From a virus: a stretch of 64,000 nt of DNA. Location: positions 1-64,000 of IMG/VR virus record IMGVR_UViG_3300030090_007211. One strand, 5' to 3'. The position numbers and the translations under genes were made by a program. The notes under the pieces are model-generated. The model had not been told where the DNA came from. It saw nothing but the letters and a program-made list of their open reading frames with translations, and ran no database searches. This document shows positions 24,760-33,533 of the stretch, piece by piece; the first letter of the stretch is position 1, and each line of letters starts with the position of its first letter.

Positions 24760-26385
24760 CTACGAAATTCTTTTCATTAAATCTTTTATCGCTGTAATTT
24801 GAGGATCTACATATGCTGTAGACTCATTCAAATCCGATTTAGAAGACTTAACAGTCTTATTGACTTTATTTTCAACAGATTCCGTAATAGGTGTTTTAGT
24901 ATCTAACTCACCTTTTACTGTTTTATAAATGTTTTTAGATTCCTTAATACTTTCTGCACCATCAAACTTTTTTAAGATTTCCATCTTTTCAGTTTTAGTT
25001 GTAGAATGTTCAGTAAACAATCTATTCACATATGCTAAATTTGTATTAAATAAAGCAACTTCGTTTAATTTGTTTTTGAAAACTTTAAGAGCTTCTTTAT
25101 ATTCTTCATTTTTCTTTTTCAGCTCTTTGTATTCTTTAACAATTTTAGAATCAGCAACTTTTCCTGCATTTTTAGGGGTTCTTCTTCTTTCTGAAAGTGG
25201 TTTACGAGCTTTACGGTTTTCATTAGCATATGCTGTACCAGCTTTCTGTCCACCATATCTTTGTCTACCGCCGCCATAAGCACCATCTTGTCTATTATTT
25301 TGAGTTTTATCTTCTTCAAGATAATCATCTGGATGTTCACCTTGATCACCATGTGATTCACCATCTTTACCATGATACCCTTTATCGGTACCTTTGTAAT
25401 GTGGATAATCACTTCTAGTTTTAGACTGATCACCTTTTCTAGCGCCGCCTTCATCTAAGTAATCATCAGGTTCTCCTTGATCACCATGTGATTCACCATC
25501 TTTACCGTGGTATCCTTTATCAGTACCTTTGTAATGAGCGTAATCACTTCTAGTTTTAGATTGGTCACCTTTTCTAGCACCACCTTCATCTAAGTAATCC
25601 TCTGGATGTTCACCTTGATCACCATGTGATTCACCATCTTTACCATGATAACCTTTGTCAGTACCTTTGTAATGAGCGTAATCTGTACGTGTTGCAGATT
25701 GATCACCTTTCATAGCACCATCGTGTTCATCTAACTCAATTTCATAAACAATTTCTTCAGATAAGTCATCACCACATCCTTCACCTTCACAAAGTTCATC
25801 ATCTTCATAAACTTCTTCAGATTCTTTAATGTAGTATTCAGCTCCTGTTTCATTGTCTGTTAAGTGAATTCCATCTTCATCTTTAATAACCTCAACTTCA
25901 TCTTCATCGCCCATTTTCTTAAATACGGCAATAACTTCTTCATCAGACGCACCAGTTAAATCAAGTTCTTCATCATCACCCAAATCTAAATCGATTGGTA
26001 ATTCTGCAACTTCAATTTCTTCTTCTGCATCTTCTAAATCATCTGCTAAAGCATCAAGATCAAGATCTAATTCCAATTCATCAGCTTCTGCATCTTCTGC
26101 ATCTTCTTCTGAATCTTCTCCAGCATCTATTAAAACTAATTCTTCAGACTCTTCGTCTTCTTCTTGTTCTTTTAATACTGGCACTTCCGTTTTCTCATCG
26201 GACCCTTCAACGATATCGTTCTTCGGTTCTTCGTCTTCCGCTTTTAAAGACGACTCTACGATACTTTCAATTTCTTGCTTCATATGAGTGGCAAGCATTT
26301 CTTTCGTATTGGCTTTTAAGGCATCCTCTAAAGACTTCGCTTCTAACAAAGCCTCTTCGATGATTGATTTTCTTTTTGTAGCCAT
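24760..26385 (-). CDS. Prohead core scaffold-like protein with tandem repeats
   Basis: 541 residues from the ATG at 26385 (MATKRKSIIEEALLE-A), preferred over an upstream start because it gives a scaffold/leader-like helix ending in LLE. Residues about 50-215 are extremely acidic (long Glu/Asp runs). Residues about 225-358 consist of three near-identical units of about 45 residues (KGDQS.TR.DY.HYKGTDKGYHGKDGESHGDQGE). The C-terminal 150 residues are Lys/Glu helices. Location between protease and capsid genes is that of T4 gene 22 (scaffold core). It probably shapes the prohead and is then degraded by the protease; the repeats are not part of known gp22. Confidence 0.7.
   Translation of the reverse strand: MATKRKSIIEEALLEAKSLEDALKANTKEMLATHMKQEIESIVESSLKAEDEEPKNDIVEGSDEKTEVPVLKEQEEDEESEELVLIDAGEDSEEDAEDAEADELELDLDLDALADDLEDAEEEIEVAELPIDLDLGDDEELDLTGASDEEVIAVFKKMGDEDEVEVIKDEDGIHLTDNETGAEYYIKESEEVYEDDELCEGEGCGDDLSEEIVYEIELDEHDGAMKGDQSATRTDYAHYKGTDKGYHGKDGESHGDQGEHPEDYLDEGGARKGDQSKTRSDYAHYKGTDKGYHGKDGESHGDQGEPDDYLDEGGARKGDQSKTRSDYPHYKGTDKGYHGKDGESHGDQGEHPDDYLEEDKTQNNRQDGAYGGGRQRYGGQKAGTAYANENRKARKPLSERRRTPKNAGKVADSKIVKEYKELKKKNEEYKEALKVFKNKLNEVALFNTNLAYVNRLFTEHSTTKTEKMEILKKFDGAESIKESKNIYKTVKGELDTKTPITESVENKVNKTVKSSKSDLNESTAYVDPQITAIKDLMKRIS
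25311..25712 (-). repeat. Three tandem in-frame repeats of about 135 bp
   Basis: Three consecutive copies of about 135-138 bases in the scaffold-like gene encode units of 46, 45 and about 44 residues that differ at only a few positions (for example DYAHYKG versus DYPHYKG). The bases also match closely, indicating recent tandem duplication or gene conversion. Confidence 0.85.
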
Positions 26386-26427
26386 CGTAATTTTTAATTT
26401 TTTATCGATATTATTATAATAATTAAT

Positions 26428-26444
26428 GCGCACCAACTGGCGCC
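26428..26444 (-). promoter_or_regulatory. GC-rich element in the scaffold gene leader
   Basis: GGCGCCAGTTGGTGCGC on the minus strand, a GC-rich block with partial dyad symmetry (GCGC at one end, GGCGCC at the other), in a genome of very low GC. It lies in the untranslated leader between the late-type motif at 26451-26462 and the ATG at 26385. It could be a hairpin controlling scaffold synthesis. Confidence 0.3.
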
Positions 26445-26450
26445 ATTTTT

Positions 26451-26462
26451 TTATAAATATAT
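26451..26462 (-). promoter_or_regulatory. Late-type motif ATATATTTATAA
   Basis: Minus-strand ATATATTTATAA, 66 bases upstream of the scaffold-like gene start, in the gap after the protease gene. This is one of the few copies that leaves a normal-length leader. Confidence 0.45.
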
Positions 26463-26495
26463 GAAAAATTGAAAAAGTGTGACTTTAGTATGAAA

Positions 26496-27188
26496 TTATT
26501 CTGACAAAAAGTCGTCTAAAGAATCAATTAAAAGATCTTTGTCCTTTTTTGTATCAGATTCGGACATTTGTTGCTCCCTAGTAGGTTCTTCATTATATAT
26601 CCAAGAACCCGGAGTTGAGGGTGATGTAACCACATCCCAACATATTAATTCGAAATCATCTTGTACGATATTTTTACCATTTTCTTTTTGTAAAGAACCA
26701 ACCCCTCTAGAAGAAACACCAATTTTTAATCCTTTACGTAAAAGATTTGCTACTTGGTCACCTTCACATGAAATAATACCTTGATTTACAAAACCTGGAG
26801 ACATAATAATTTCTAGTTTACCCATTAATACGTTTCCTTCCCACCATAATTCTACTACATTATGAGAGATACGGCTAATTGCTACTATAGAAGATTCAGG
26901 GTGATCTGCTTCTCCCATCGCTCTTTTATCTTTAATGAGTTTTAAATAATTTTCTGCTTCTTTACGAAGAATACTTTCAGGGTATATTCTACCATTACGA
27001 TTTTCTACTCCGTATTTTTGCATAACTGCATAAACAACTAAAGGTTCTTCTACAATAGATTCACCTCTAGTTAATTTATTTATTTCGTTTATGAAATGTT
27101 TATTATCTTTTGGGGATATATAACCGGCATCATATTCTATTAAGATACCTTTTTTATTTACTTCGTTTCCTTTTAATATGTCCATCAT
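26496..27188 (-). CDS. Prohead protease, T4 gp21-like
   Basis: 230 residues. A serine protease of the prohead type that cleaves scaffold, capsid propeptides and leaders of internal proteins during head maturation. Signature segments: NRNGRIYPESIL (63-74), GEADHPESS (92-100, catalytic His96), LKIGVSSRGVGSL (154-166, catalytic Ser160) and DVVTSPSTPGS (185-195, Asp185). The C-terminal LIDSLDDFLSE contains possible self-cleavage sites. The start could be either of two adjacent ATGs. Confidence is high because motifs and gene neighbourhood agree. Confidence 0.92.
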   Translation of the reverse strand: MMDILKGNEVNKKGILIEYDAGYISPKDNKHFINEINKLTRGESIVEEPLVVYAVMQKYGVENRNGRIYPESILRKEAENYLKLIKDKRAMGEADHPESSIVAISRISHNVVELWWEGNVLMGKLEIIMSPGFVNQGIISCEGDQVANLLRKGLKIGVSSRGVGSLQKENGKNIVQDDFELICWDVVTSPSTPGSWIYNEEPTREQQMSESDTKKDKDLLIDSLDDFLSE

Positions 27189-27202
27189 ATTGATATACTT
27201 TA

Positions 27203-27215
27203 CATATAAATATAT
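27203..27215 (-). promoter_or_regulatory. Late-type motif ATATATTTATATG
   Basis: Minus-strand ATATATTTATATG, 15 bases upstream of the protease start. Confidence 0.45.
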
Positions 27216-27232
27216 CTATACAATAAAAAACA

Positions 27233-27670
27233 TTAATTTTTAGTTTTATAAAAAGTAAAATGGGGTTGATCGTCTAAACAATCTTTTATAATATTTTGCA
27301 CTATATTTGTTGTGGATTCTACCATATGAGATTTATTAACTGGAATCATATTTTTTTGGTATAAAGTTATTTCACAACACATAAAACTTCTTTTCTTTGT
27401 TGTAATACCTGAAGATCTCATATCTAACTCCACAATATATTTATTATGGTGAAAATCTTTTATATCTATATTTTGGTTTATATTATTTTTAATACGTTTA
27501 CGTAATAGACTTATAACTTTATCGTAATTGATTTCTTCATCATCTTCATTTAATTCCCCCCAAGCAGATAAATTAATATATATACTTTTAGGGTTTTTAT
27601 TATCAACGGTACCAATCTTTATCTTGTAATTTGGGTTTATATCTAATTTTAATTCTTTTCCGCGTTTCAT
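27233..27670 (-). CDS. Unknown head-cassette protein, 145 residues
   Basis: Basic N-terminus (MKRGKELKLDINPNYKIKIG), alternating strand-like segments (KSIYINLSAWGEL, KYIVELDMRSSGITTKKRSF) and one CC pair. No family recognised. It sits in the interval that in T4 holds the small core genes 67 and 68, between portal and protease, and probably takes part in head assembly. A terminator at 27742-27770 separates it from the genes upstream. Confidence 0.6.
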   Translation of the reverse strand: MKRGKELKLDINPNYKIKIGTVDNKNPKSIYINLSAWGELNEDDEEINYDKVISLLRKRIKNNINQNIDIKDFHHNKYIVELDMRSSGITTKKRSFMCCEITLYQKNMIPVNKSHMVESTTNIVQNIIKDCLDDQPHFTFYKTKN

Positions 27671-27741
27671 TCATAATACTTTAATTTTTTTATTATTTGT
27701 ATGTGTAAAATATAATGAAAATAAATAAGTTTGTCAATTAG

Positions 27742-27770
27742 GCATAAAAAAACCCTCCGAAGAGGGTTTT
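27742..27770 (-). terminator. Intrinsic terminator
   Basis: Minus strand: AAAACCCTC / GAGGGTTTT stem with a 4-base CGAA/TTCG loop, running into seven T residues and ending ATGC. It starts about 20 bases after the stop of the small membrane protein gene. The end GCATAAAAAAA (plus strand) recurs at two other terminators of the window. Confidence 0.85.
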
Positions 27771-27790
27771 AAATATTTATGTTTATGTTA

Positions 27791-28015
27791 TTATTTTTTG
27801 TCAAGTAGTTTGACTAGGATTAGCACTGCTAATAACCCTACGAATCCAGAGTTTCCTAACGATTCGATAAGGGCAGTAACATTACCTACTACATCCATAC
27901 CAAATACTGCTCCTCCGAATAGTACTTGAACTAGGATACCGACAGTTAAGAACGTCATTAATAAGTCCGTAACTCCTGTGAAAAACCCTTTTACTGTTTC
28001 AAAAATCTTTTCCAT
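27791..28015 (-). CDS. Small membrane protein with two hydrophobic segments
   Basis: 74 residues with two clear membrane-spanning stretches (LLMTFLTVGILVQVLFGG, about 18-36, and FVGLLAVLILVKLL, about 57-71), a short loop and charged ends (MEKIFETVKG, LDKK). The size and topology resemble class II holins. Its place inside the head cassette could instead mean a role at the membrane during prohead initiation. No family recognised. Confidence 0.65.
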   Translation of the reverse strand: MEKIFETVKGFFTGVTDLLMTFLTVGILVQVLFGGAVFGMDVVGNVTALIESLGNSGFVGLLAVLILVKLLDKK

Positions 28016-28034
28016 AATTTAGTTTTTATGTTTG

Positions 28035-28811
28035 TTATTCTTCAGCGGCCACTGATTTTTTAAGTTCATAGACTTTATCTATGTCCTTAACGTATTCATC
28101 TGGATTATAAGACATTCTTAATAATTTATCTTTTACCTTAAGAATTTTATCTTTAAGATCCAAATCAATATCTTCATTTAGTTTATTATCTATAGTATCT
28201 ATACATTCAGTTTTTAGTGTATTGTAAACTGTCTGTCTATCTTCTTCCGAACCATTTAAGACAGTTTTAAGTATACTTTTCTCTTCTTCTGTTATGTCAG
28301 CGTATTTTGTATTAAACCTACTAGTTGCCATTTGAGTTAACACGCTCGGTGGTAAACTAACCACATCTTTATCTTCTTTAACTATTTCTTCTCTCTCTAA
28401 CATTCTTTCTTTAATAACATTAATTGATTCTCTAATAGTATCTAAAGTAGATGGTGATTTTTTTGTATCCACCAATACATTAATGGTATCATATAATGTT
28501 GTATTTTCCGTAGAAATTTCTTTACCTTCTAATAAGGTATTAAGTTTTTTCATCCCTTTATCTAATTCTTTTTGATTAAGATTTTTTAAAAGATTAATAT
28601 TTTCTTTTATATAATCTTTAGCGTCTGCTGCATCATCAAAAGACTTAGTAGAAAGATTTTTATAAATTAAATATTGTTTTCTTAATTCCTCATTCTCTTT
28701 TAATGTTTTTAAATAAACATTAAATAACTTTTTACCTTCCTCATTCTTTTTAATAATAGACTCCGCTAAAATTGAATTGAAGGTATCCTTTATGTTACCA
28801 AAATTTTTCAT
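28035..28811 (-). CDS. Putative prohead core/internal protein with cleavable N-terminus
   Basis: 258 residues, almost entirely charged helices. It starts MKNFGNIKDTFNSILAE-S, in which LAE fits the prohead protease rule. Many other I/L-x-E triplets follow (LLE, LNE, LKE), as in T4 core proteins that are chopped during maturation. Encoded directly after the portal gene, it matches the position of T4 core genes 67/68. Internal core protein is the best guess. Confidence 0.55.
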   Translation of the reverse strand: MKNFGNIKDTFNSILAESIIKKNEEGKKLFNVYLKTLKENEELRKQYLIYKNLSTKSFDDAADAKDYIKENINLLKNLNQKELDKGMKKLNTLLEGKEISTENTTLYDTINVLVDTKKSPSTLDTIRESINVIKERMLEREEIVKEDKDVVSLPPSVLTQMATSRFNTKYADITEEEKSILKTVLNGSEEDRQTVYNTLKTECIDTIDNKLNEDIDLDLKDKILKVKDKLLRMSYNPDEYVKDIDKVYELKKSVAAEE

Positions 28812-28823
28812 TCTTTTTTTTAT

Positions 28824-28834
28824 TTATAAATATT
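28824..28834 (-). promoter_or_regulatory. Late-type motif AATATTTATAA
   Basis: Minus-strand AATATTTATAA 13 bases upstream of the ATG at 28811. Confidence 0.45.
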
Positions 28835-28851
28835 ATACTTTTAATAAAAAG

Positions 28852-30801
28852 TTACTTTTCTTCGGTTTCAATTATCTTATCTATCTCTTTAGACATTTCT
28901 TCTATTTTATTATTTAAAGTGTCTACTTCTTCATCCATCTCACCTAAATCATAGATTTTTTCCTCTTTATCTAAACTTTCTACTAATCTATCATAGTATA
29001 TATTATTATATTTTTTAATTTTTTTATCTAATTTTTTCTTACTTTCTTCTACTAATAAATTTTCTTTCTTCTTAGTAGATTCTACAGGCATTTCTGCATC
29101 TGCAATTTCACCTCCTTCTGTAGCACCTGCATCTGTGGCAGCAGCACTTTCCATACCACCTGCAATATCAGCCCCAAAGTCTGCCCCAAAATCGGCACCA
29201 CCGGTATCACCACCAGTATCGCCTCCTTCAGCACCTCCTTCAGCACCTTCTCCACTTCCACCAAATTCACCATAAAGAGTATCTACTCTATCAAACACAC
29301 CAGTTTTCTTAATTACTGTGGATGTTTGTTCCATTTCTGCACTAGCAGCTTTTTCCATTCTTTGTTGTTCTAAATCTACCCTTATCTCTTCTTCAGACAT
29401 ACCTAAAATATCTCTTTTAGCTCTAGTCATTGAATAAGCACCAAATCCATTTCCTGCATCGGATACTGCATCTTTATAAAGAGTAACTTTCAATTGAGTT
29501 TGTTCAACCTTTAACATCTCCGCTTGGGTAGAAGGATTATTTAAAGAAAGAGTAAAATTTTCTAACTCATCCTCCAACCCTAAAAGGTAAAGATGAATTA
29601 TAGCAATTTTATTTAATTCTTGAATAATTGCTTGTTGTACTCTATTAATAGTTTTAGAAAATCTAATATCTTGTAATGCCAAATTTTTCCCTTCTCCTGT
29701 TACCTCTTCAAAATTTAAAAACGCTTTAGGAACTCTCAAAGCGGTAAATAATTTTTTCTGTAGAAATTGAATGTCTGCAATTTCGGAAAGATTAGTTGCA
29801 CCTGGAAGAGTATCTATTGGGCTTGGTGCATTAGGATCTCTAACAGGGATAAAATAATCTTGATCTTGTGCCATTTGATTATAACGTGTATCTACTTGAC
29901 CTGTTTGTTGATCGATTACCGGACTTCTTTTGAAATTATTAGCAATTTTATTAACATAAGCAGGAACATCTTTTTCATCTATATTACCAACAAATATTTT
30001 AAAGATTCTTCTTTCAGGTGCTCTGGTTACCCTATAGATTAACATTGCATCTTCTGACAATAATAATTGCTTCCAAATTCTTCTTGCCTTTTCTAATATA
30101 GATGTACCATAAGGTAATCTTCTATCATCACCTAGCAATCTAAAATGGGCTACTTGCCACGCATTAAATTCTAATTCTTTTTGTCCCCATTGAAACTTAA
30201 CAGGATTAAATCTATCTTCAGTAGATGTAGTAGTGTTAACACCAAACCCATCGTTTTCTTTTCTACTTATTTCTATGTTAGGTAATTGTTTAACTCCTTG
30301 TACACCATTTTCACTATCCATACTTAAATAAAGGAAATTATCCCCATATTTACAAGTGTTTCTTACCCACATAGGTAAATTAGTATGTATATCTAATCTA
30401 TTGAAAAATAAGTCTTGTAAAACTCTTCTAACTCTTTTACTCTCAGAAAATATGTTAAGGATTCTACCTTCTCCATTAGGTGTGGTAGATTCTTCCATAA
30501 ATATATCTAATGCTGCAGCAATTTCAGGGAAAAATTCCATTCCTTCATAATCTGCATAAGACGCTAAACGGGTAGTTTCATAATAGATAGAATGTTGATA
30601 TATTTCATTATCTACTTTTTTCCATTGATTATTTAAAAATGCATCTTGTTGTAGTTGCAACTTTTGAAAATCGTATTCTTCTTTAGATTGAGTTTTTAAA
30701 AGTTCTTTATCATTTAATGAATATCTAGATTTATTTTCTCTGGTACTTCTTTCAGGACCAAATAAATCACTTAATTGTTGAAATATTGTTTTTCTTGCCA
30801 T
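28852..30801 (-). CDS. Portal protein, T4 gp20-like
   Basis: 649 residues. It forms the dodecameric DNA entry ring at one head vertex. gp20-type segments: YADYEGMEFFPEIAAALDIFMEE, WVRNTCKYGDNFLYL, WQVAHFRLLGDDRRLPYGTSILEKARRIWKQL, the RAPERRIFKIFVGN stem region and LFTALRVPKAFLNFEEVTGEGKNLALQDIRF. From about residue 510 to 575 there is an unusual Gly/Ala/Asp-rich tract (EGGAEGGDTGGDTGGADFG) followed by a charged coiled-coil tail with LLVEE and VESLDKE sites. Neither belongs to the standard portal fold. The tail may contact the scaffold core. Confidence 0.9.
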   Translation of the reverse strand: MARKTIFQQLSDLFGPERSTRENKSRYSLNDKELLKTQSKEEYDFQKLQLQQDAFLNNQWKKVDNEIYQHSIYYETTRLASYADYEGMEFFPEIAAALDIFMEESTTPNGEGRILNIFSESKRVRRVLQDLFFNRLDIHTNLPMWVRNTCKYGDNFLYLSMDSENGVQGVKQLPNIEISRKENDGFGVNTTTSTEDRFNPVKFQWGQKELEFNAWQVAHFRLLGDDRRLPYGTSILEKARRIWKQLLLSEDAMLIYRVTRAPERRIFKIFVGNIDEKDVPAYVNKIANNFKRSPVIDQQTGQVDTRYNQMAQDQDYFIPVRDPNAPSPIDTLPGATNLSEIADIQFLQKKLFTALRVPKAFLNFEEVTGEGKNLALQDIRFSKTINRVQQAIIQELNKIAIIHLYLLGLEDELENFTLSLNNPSTQAEMLKVEQTQLKVTLYKDAVSDAGNGFGAYSMTRAKRDILGMSEEEIRVDLEQQRMEKAASAEMEQTSTVIKKTGVFDRVDTLYGEFGGSGEGAEGGAEGGDTGGDTGGADFGADFGADIAGGMESAAATDAGATEGGEIADAEMPVESTKKKENLLVEESKKKLDKKIKKYNNIYYDRLVESLDKEEKIYDLGEMDEEVDTLNNKIEEMSKEIDKIIETEEK

Positions 30802-30824
30802 TTGTTCTTATTAATAATATACTA

Positions 30825-30837
30825 TTATAATAAATAT
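30825..30837 (-). promoter_or_regulatory. Late-type motif ATATTTATTATAA
   Basis: Minus-strand ATATTTATTATAA 24 bases upstream of the portal gene start. Confidence 0.45.
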
Positions 30838-30854
30838 CTAGTAAAAACTAAATA

Positions 30855-32651
30855 TTACTTAATACCAAATAACCAATTATACTCCCCATTATCGTGACTA
30901 CCTTGATTAGGTTGTTTAGGGTTATAAGTGGGGGTATTGGTATAAAAAGGGTTAACATGTGTTTGTTTAGGGGTAGTTTCTTGAGTTTTAGAAGTTGCGG
31001 TTGCCCAACTATCTAACATTGCCTTAGTTTGATTTTCTATTTTCTCCAACTTCTTAAAGGTAGTCTGTACAATAAAAATAGGCATTGCATATGCCATAAT
31101 TAAATCATCATGATATCCTTCCATGTGATCTGGCCTCCCATTTTTATAAATAAATGTCTTCAATTCGGATATTAATCTTTCGGATCTAATTATAGTTTTG
31201 TTTTCTCGGATATGTTCCTCAAACTCACTTATCATTTGTAGTCTAGTATTACCTACATTAAAACCAGGTACCTTTTCCCCTTGTTTATAAACGCTTTTTG
31301 CATATTTTTCACTAAGTTTTCTACTTTTAGGATCATCATAATGAAGATATTTATATTCCATTTCTAATAATTTCATTACTGTAGAAACTCCCATTCCACC
31401 AGTAATATCCACAATAGTATATGCTTGATATAAATTACCATACTTATAAACTATTTCTGCCAATGAATCAGGTGGTAATTTATATTGGAATTCCGCTACC
31501 TGTTCCAAACCATCAAAATCTAATATTACTATAGTGGAACTATCCTTCCCATCTCCACGTGATACATCTACCCCCATTATGTATTTATGTCCTTCTTCAG
31601 GTTCTTTCCATATCCATGCAGATTGTTCTAATTCTGCTACGTATTTTGGTTCACACACATTATTTTTCTCATGAAATTGTATGTATTCGTCATCTACTAC
31701 ATTTCCACCAGAACTAATAAAAGATACATCTAATTCTTGTGCGATTTGTCTTTTATCACCATTCATATCATTACACATATCTTCATACCAAGGGGAAGTA
31801 GCTTTCCATCCCTCATTTACCATTATTTCGTAGGCATCAATCTCAAGGGTAGAAGTTTCATAAGTGGTACCACTATATTCCCATCTTAATTTGTCCCTCC
31901 CTATAGTTTCACATTTGATCTCTTCATTTTCACCTCTTAACCACCTTAAACCTCTATTGTATCTAACATCTTGATGCCATCTCATTTCTACAATTTTAAA
32001 ATTGTTTTTCCCTGTTTTTGCACCATCATAAGTTCTATAATATAAAGGATCCATACCATTAGGTGTAGAAATTAAAGTTACTTTACCACCGGTACCTAAT
32101 GATGTAAGTGCTGCACCAAATACTTCTGCACCATTATCAATAAATGCTGCCTCATCCATAATAAGGAATGTTGGTGTATATCCCCTTAAAGCATCTTTAG
32201 ATGTAGCTAATGCTTTAACTTCACACTGAGTATCTTTAGTTTTTATATGTCCTTTCGCTTCAATGGATAAATAAGAATCCCCTTCATCTATACCCCATAC
32301 CCATGATGGAATTTGATCTAAAAAATCTTTAATTTTTTTAAGGAATTCTTGCGCTAAGGTTTGTTTATTGGCGAGGACTAGTACTTTCCATGGATTATTA
32401 GGGTCACCAAATGCAATTTTTACTGCAATATATGCAGCAGTAGTAGTGGAAACTCCTGCCTGTCTAGGTTTAGTAACAATATTTCTATTGAATTCTTCAT
32501 AAGATTTTATTATTTCTTTTTGTTTATGAAATAATTTAAAAGGCACATATCCTTCTTGTGTTAAATCATAAGTTTTTAGAAATGTCTCAATAGCGTATAT
32601 TGGGTCACCTAAACAACGAGCAAATATCTTTAATTTTTCAGCTCTCTCCAT
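30855..32651 (-). CDS. Terminase large subunit, T4 gp17-like
   Basis: 598 residues. The DNA-packaging motor: an ATPase with Walker A PRQAGVST (62-69), Walker B FLIMDEAAF (162-170) and the coupling motif LISTPNG (193-199), then a RNase H-like nuclease with GVDVSRGDGKDSS (360-372, metal-binding D362), IVDITGGMG and a final HDDLIMAYA. The last 50 residues are a Thr/Pro/Asn-rich linker ending in EYNWLFGIK. Order terminase, portal, core, protease, scaffold, capsid is that of T4, but sheath and tube genes are missing between terminase and portal. Confidence 0.93.
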   Translation of the reverse strand: MERAEKLKIFARCLGDPIYAIETFLKTYDLTQEGYVPFKLFHKQKEIIKSYEEFNRNIVTKPRQAGVSTTTAAYIAVKIAFGDPNNPWKVLVLANKQTLAQEFLKKIKDFLDQIPSWVWGIDEGDSYLSIEAKGHIKTKDTQCEVKALATSKDALRGYTPTFLIMDEAAFIDNGAEVFGAALTSLGTGGKVTLISTPNGMDPLYYRTYDGAKTGKNNFKIVEMRWHQDVRYNRGLRWLRGENEEIKCETIGRDKLRWEYSGTTYETSTLEIDAYEIMVNEGWKATSPWYEDMCNDMNGDKRQIAQELDVSFISSGGNVVDDEYIQFHEKNNVCEPKYVAELEQSAWIWKEPEEGHKYIMGVDVSRGDGKDSSTIVILDFDGLEQVAEFQYKLPPDSLAEIVYKYGNLYQAYTIVDITGGMGVSTVMKLLEMEYKYLHYDDPKSRKLSEKYAKSVYKQGEKVPGFNVGNTRLQMISEFEEHIRENKTIIRSERLISELKTFIYKNGRPDHMEGYHDDLIMAYAMPIFIVQTTFKKLEKIENQTKAMLDSWATATSKTQETTPKQTHVNPFYTNTPTYNPKQPNQGSHDNGEYNWLFGIK

Positions 32652-32660
32652 AAGATAACT

Positions 32661-32675
32661 TTACTAATAAATATA
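32661..32675 (-). promoter_or_regulatory. Late-type motif TATATTTATTAGTAA
   Basis: Minus-strand TATATTTATTAGTAA 10 bases upstream of the terminase start. The extension TTAGTAAA is shared with the copy at 36094. Confidence 0.5.
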
Positions 32676-32692
32676 AAAATGTAAATAAATCG

Positions 32693-33529
32693 TTAAAATG
32701 CGACTAATTTATCGTTTTTCCACGCCTCATAATTAGGACCTAATTCATAGGTAATTGTTCTCCCATCTCTAACTGGTTTAACTATACCTGCATTTACTGC
32801 CGCCCTAAAAAATGTTGAGTGTTGTCCAGATGTTCTCCCTTTAGAATTAATATATTCTAAAAATCCTGCTTTTGTTTTCTTAGGTTTATCTTGAATATAA
32901 TTTATGAGTGATTGTATCATACCGTCTTTCTTTTCAAAGGTAAGTCCCGCAACCTTATTGAATATTTTTATTCCATTTTGTGCTGCAAAATTTTGAATGT
33001 TTTGTCTTATTTCATCATCAAAACCTCTACCCCATGTTTTTCCATATAAATTAGATACTAATTGTATTGCTTTCTTAGGGGGATTATTTGTAAAAATATA
33101 TTCTATTGCATCTTCTATTGACAATTGTATTCTTTCCAGTGTTTCATTTCCTGCAACTGCATCATCAAATAATCTATATATTTGAAATAACTCTGCTGCT
33201 TTTTGTGGGGGTGATAAATCAGATTCCATTACATCATCACTAAATTTTGATGCAATAGCATGTACATATCTTATATAAGGTCTAGGGTCAAATCCCCTAT
33301 AACCATATCGAATAAGATTATCTAAAAGTTTATACCCAATCATATGATATAAACTTTCATCTTCTATAACTTCCTCCACACTAAAACCATAGATATCTAC
33401 TAATAATGGGAATATATCTTCTAACTCAGAATTTTCAATCTGTTTATAAACCTTATCCATAAACACCTGATGTTTGGCGTTTTCCATCATTACTCTTCTA
33501 TGTTGTGATTCTGTTAATTTAATCTTCAT
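32693..33529 (-). CDS. Putative internal virion protein with capsid-targeting leader
   Basis: 278 residues from the ATG at 33529, chosen because it gives the recurrent leader MKIKLTESQHRRVMME; an ATG at 33541 adds four residues. The body is helical (LIRYGYRGFDPRPYIRYVHAIASKF, PPKKAIQLVSNLYGKTWGRGF). The C-terminal 60 residues (KAGFLEYINSKGRTSGQHST, then FFRAAVNAGIVKP and GRTITYELGPNYEAW) look like a winged-helix/DNA-binding domain. Candidate cleavage after MME is atypical (Met at P3). Its start region overlaps the end of the next gene by about 4 bases of coding context. Confidence 0.6.
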   Translation of the reverse strand: MKIKLTESQHRRVMMENAKHQVFMDKVYKQIENSELEDIFPLLVDIYGFSVEEVIEDESLYHMIGYKLLDNLIRYGYRGFDPRPYIRYVHAIASKFSDDVMESDLSPPQKAAELFQIYRLFDDAVAGNETLERIQLSIEDAIEYIFTNNPPKKAIQLVSNLYGKTWGRGFDDEIRQNIQNFAAQNGIKIFNKVAGLTFEKKDGMIQSLINYIQDKPKKTKAGFLEYINSKGRTSGQHSTFFRAAVNAGIVKPVRDGRTITYELGPNYEAWKNDKLVAF

Positions 33530-33533
33530 AATA

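Noticed and set aside
25311-25712. CRISPR-like array
   Set aside because: Units are about 135 bp, in frame, without spacers, and encode protein repeats; no cas genes are nearby.
25995-26363. Leu/His-rich plus-strand frame of 122 codons
   Set aside because: It is the complement of the Glu/Asp-rich part of the scaffold-like gene (GAA/GAT read backwards gives TTC/ATC, Leu and His rich). No start signal or family.
27791-28015. Firm holin assignment for the two-span protein
   Set aside because: Size and topology fit, but there is no neighbouring endolysin, and its place in the head cassette argues for another role, so only a membrane protein is claimed.
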